DNA of 64,000 bases from Glutamicibacter sp. JC586 (lineage in GTDB: Bacteria > Actinomycetota > Actinomycetes > Actinomycetales > Micrococcaceae): NCBI RefSeq assembly GCF_009805585.1, contig NZ_VHIN01000010.1, positions 62,001 to 126,000 of the forward strand. Reading direction: 5' to 3'. Below, in pieces: positions 63,036-64,000 of the stretch. The notes under the pieces are model-generated. The model searched no databases. It worked only from the letters and a program-made list of their open reading frames with translations, and had not been told where the DNA came from. Numbering within the stretch: the stretch's first letter is position 1; each line of letters begins with the position of its first letter. The position numbers were made by a program, and so were the translations under genes.

Positions 63036-64000
63036 CTAGTCGGAGATGCAGTCCCCTGTGCTCACCGAGCTACGTTTAGTACCTAGGGTGTTCATGGCGT
63101 TTTCCATTTCGCTCAAGCTCAGCGCGAAGCCGACCTGATCATCGCTACGCGACTTGGCGAAGATTAGTCCCACGGCTTCGCCCTGGTCATCAAGTAGTGG
63201 CCCACCGGAATTACCTTGGGCTACCTGCGCGCTGAGCTGGTATACCGAGATCCGCCCCGGATCCTCGCCGTAAATATTCGCAATAGAGACATTGGCTCGT
63301 GAAGCGATCACGGCGCTACGTATTTGTTGTGGACCGCCGGCTGGGTACCCAATGAAGGCGGCCGAATCACCGCGGGTTAGCTCGTCGGGGGCCAAGTCGA
63401 TCGCAGGAGTCTGTAAACCTTCGACATAAAGCAGTGCGATATCGGTGTCTGGATCGAAGTAAACGATGCTTCCGCGGTGAACTTCATCACGACCGGTCTC
63501 TACTGTTGCCGAGCCTAAACCGGCCACCACGTGGGCATTTGTCATCACCAATTCGGGTGCCACAACAAAGCCTGAACCGGTCAAGTTCACACCGCACTGA
63601 ACCGCAGTGCCAGAGATTTTCGCTGCGGATTCTGCAGACGCGCGTTGCAAGTCACTGGCCTGCCAATTCTGGTCCACCGGTTGATCGATCTGCGGCGCGA
63701 AAGGCTCCAAGAACGCCGGCAGGGTTTCGGCGATCACTTTGGAACGCGCGCTAGAAATTGCCGAGTTCACGAACTCTGGGGTGAGCGAACGAATGGTCTT
63801 GATCATCGTGGACTTACCGATCTCCATGGACAGGCGTGGGATGCCCATGCTGGAGGCGGAAAACGCCAGACCACCAATGATCGTGGCGGTAATGATCACC
63901 GAGAGAACACCGCCGATGATGCGGTCAACCGAACGCAAAAAGTCCACGTTCATCCAATGTCTGATGCGCGTGGCAATGACCCTGCCTAGGGCTTGGCCAA
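63036..64000 (-). CDS. MarP-like membrane serine protease (5' end outside window)
   Basis: Chymotrypsin-fold protease tethered by N-terminal membrane helices. In the window the frame stays open through 64000, and residues upstream of an internal ATG at 63953 (ending A-L-G-R-V-I-A-T-R-I-R-H-W) belong to the CvpA-like membrane part, so the true start is outside. The triad is His in MTNAHVVAG, Asp in DTDIALLYV and Ser in QGNSGGPLLDD. Cys residues in AVQCGVNLTGSG and GDCISD could form a disulfide. MarP of Mycobacterium protects against acid and oxidative stress. Confidence 0.9.
   Translation of the reverse strand, partial: GQALGRVIATRIRHWMNVDFLRSVDRIIGGVLSVIITATIIGGLAFSASSMGIPRLSMEIGKSTMIKTIRSLTPEFVNSAISSARSKVIAETLPAFLEPFAPQIDQPVDQNWQASDLQRASAESAAKISGTAVQCGVNLTGSGFVVAPELVMTNAHVVAGLGSATVETGRDEVHRGSIVYFDPDTDIALLYVEGLQTPAIDLAPDELTRGDSAAFIGYPAGGPQQIRSAVIASRANVSIANIYGEDPGRISVYQLSAQVAQGNSGGPLLDDQGEAVGLIFAKSRSDDQVGFALSLSEMENAMNTLGTKRSSVSTGDCISD

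Overview
This window looks like a stretch of core chromosome from an actinobacterium of the family Micrococcaceae, most like Arthrobacter or Glutamicibacter; the genus is my inference. The signs are a moderate-to-high GC content, frequent GTG/TTG starts and apparently leaderless genes, a bS22-type mini ribosomal protein, a BldC-like regulator, Rex, a system II (ResB/CcsB) cytochrome c maturation set, and the actinobacterial 'helicase/secretion neighborhood' (DEAD/H helicase plus reduced Tad pilus genes). I see no tRNA, rRNA, CRISPR array, insertion sequence or prophage.

1-22 kb: aerobic phenylacetate (PAA) catabolism, split into four blocks separated by unrelated genes: paaABC(D) (minus strand, left edge), paaI-paaK-tetR, paaZ, and paaH-paaF-paaJ. 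The promoter region of each block carries a related palindrome with core ACCGTTCG or a variant. This predicts one regulon controlled by the TetR protein encoded behind paaK. Between the blocks lie a DoxX protein with its own 16-bp palindromic operator, a polar amino-acid ABC transporter with a fused binding-protein/permease, an S9 oligopeptidase, a GNAT-GrpB fusion, a PnuC-like membrane protein, a secreted CBM20 alpha-amylase with LacI-type operators, and a divergent tyrosine phosphatase / RIO kinase pair.

21-33 kb: respiratory biogenesis. menB, menE and menA (menaquinone) are followed by two small membrane proteins and the leftward cluster his-phosphatase, tlpA/resA, ccdA, resB, ccsB (cytochrome c maturation). 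Then come a Tyr/Gln/Pro-rich membrane protein, glutaredoxin-rex, a HAD phosphatase and bS22.

33-50 kb: housekeeping genes: a BldC-like regulator, gdhA, an ArsR regulator, acuC, a Ktr/Trk potassium system, proC, a TIM-barrel isomerase, ppx/gppA, topA, a methyltransferase overlapping a helix-turn-helix regulator, trhO and two acetyltransferases.

50-58 kb: the helicase/secretion neighborhood: a DEAD/H helicase convergent with an overlapping tad-like operon (CpaE-like, TadA, TadB, TadC, a Flp-pilin-like DUF4244 protein and two TadE-like pseudopilins), then a family A polymerase lacking a 5' nuclease. 58-64 kb: a Nudix CoA pyrophosphatase, nth, acsA behind a CRP/GlxR-like site, aroQ, and a MarP-type membrane serine protease that runs off the right edge.

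The clearest leads are the shared PAA operator, the RIO kinase with an overlapping leader ORF, and the secretion neighborhood, which is recurrent but has no settled function.
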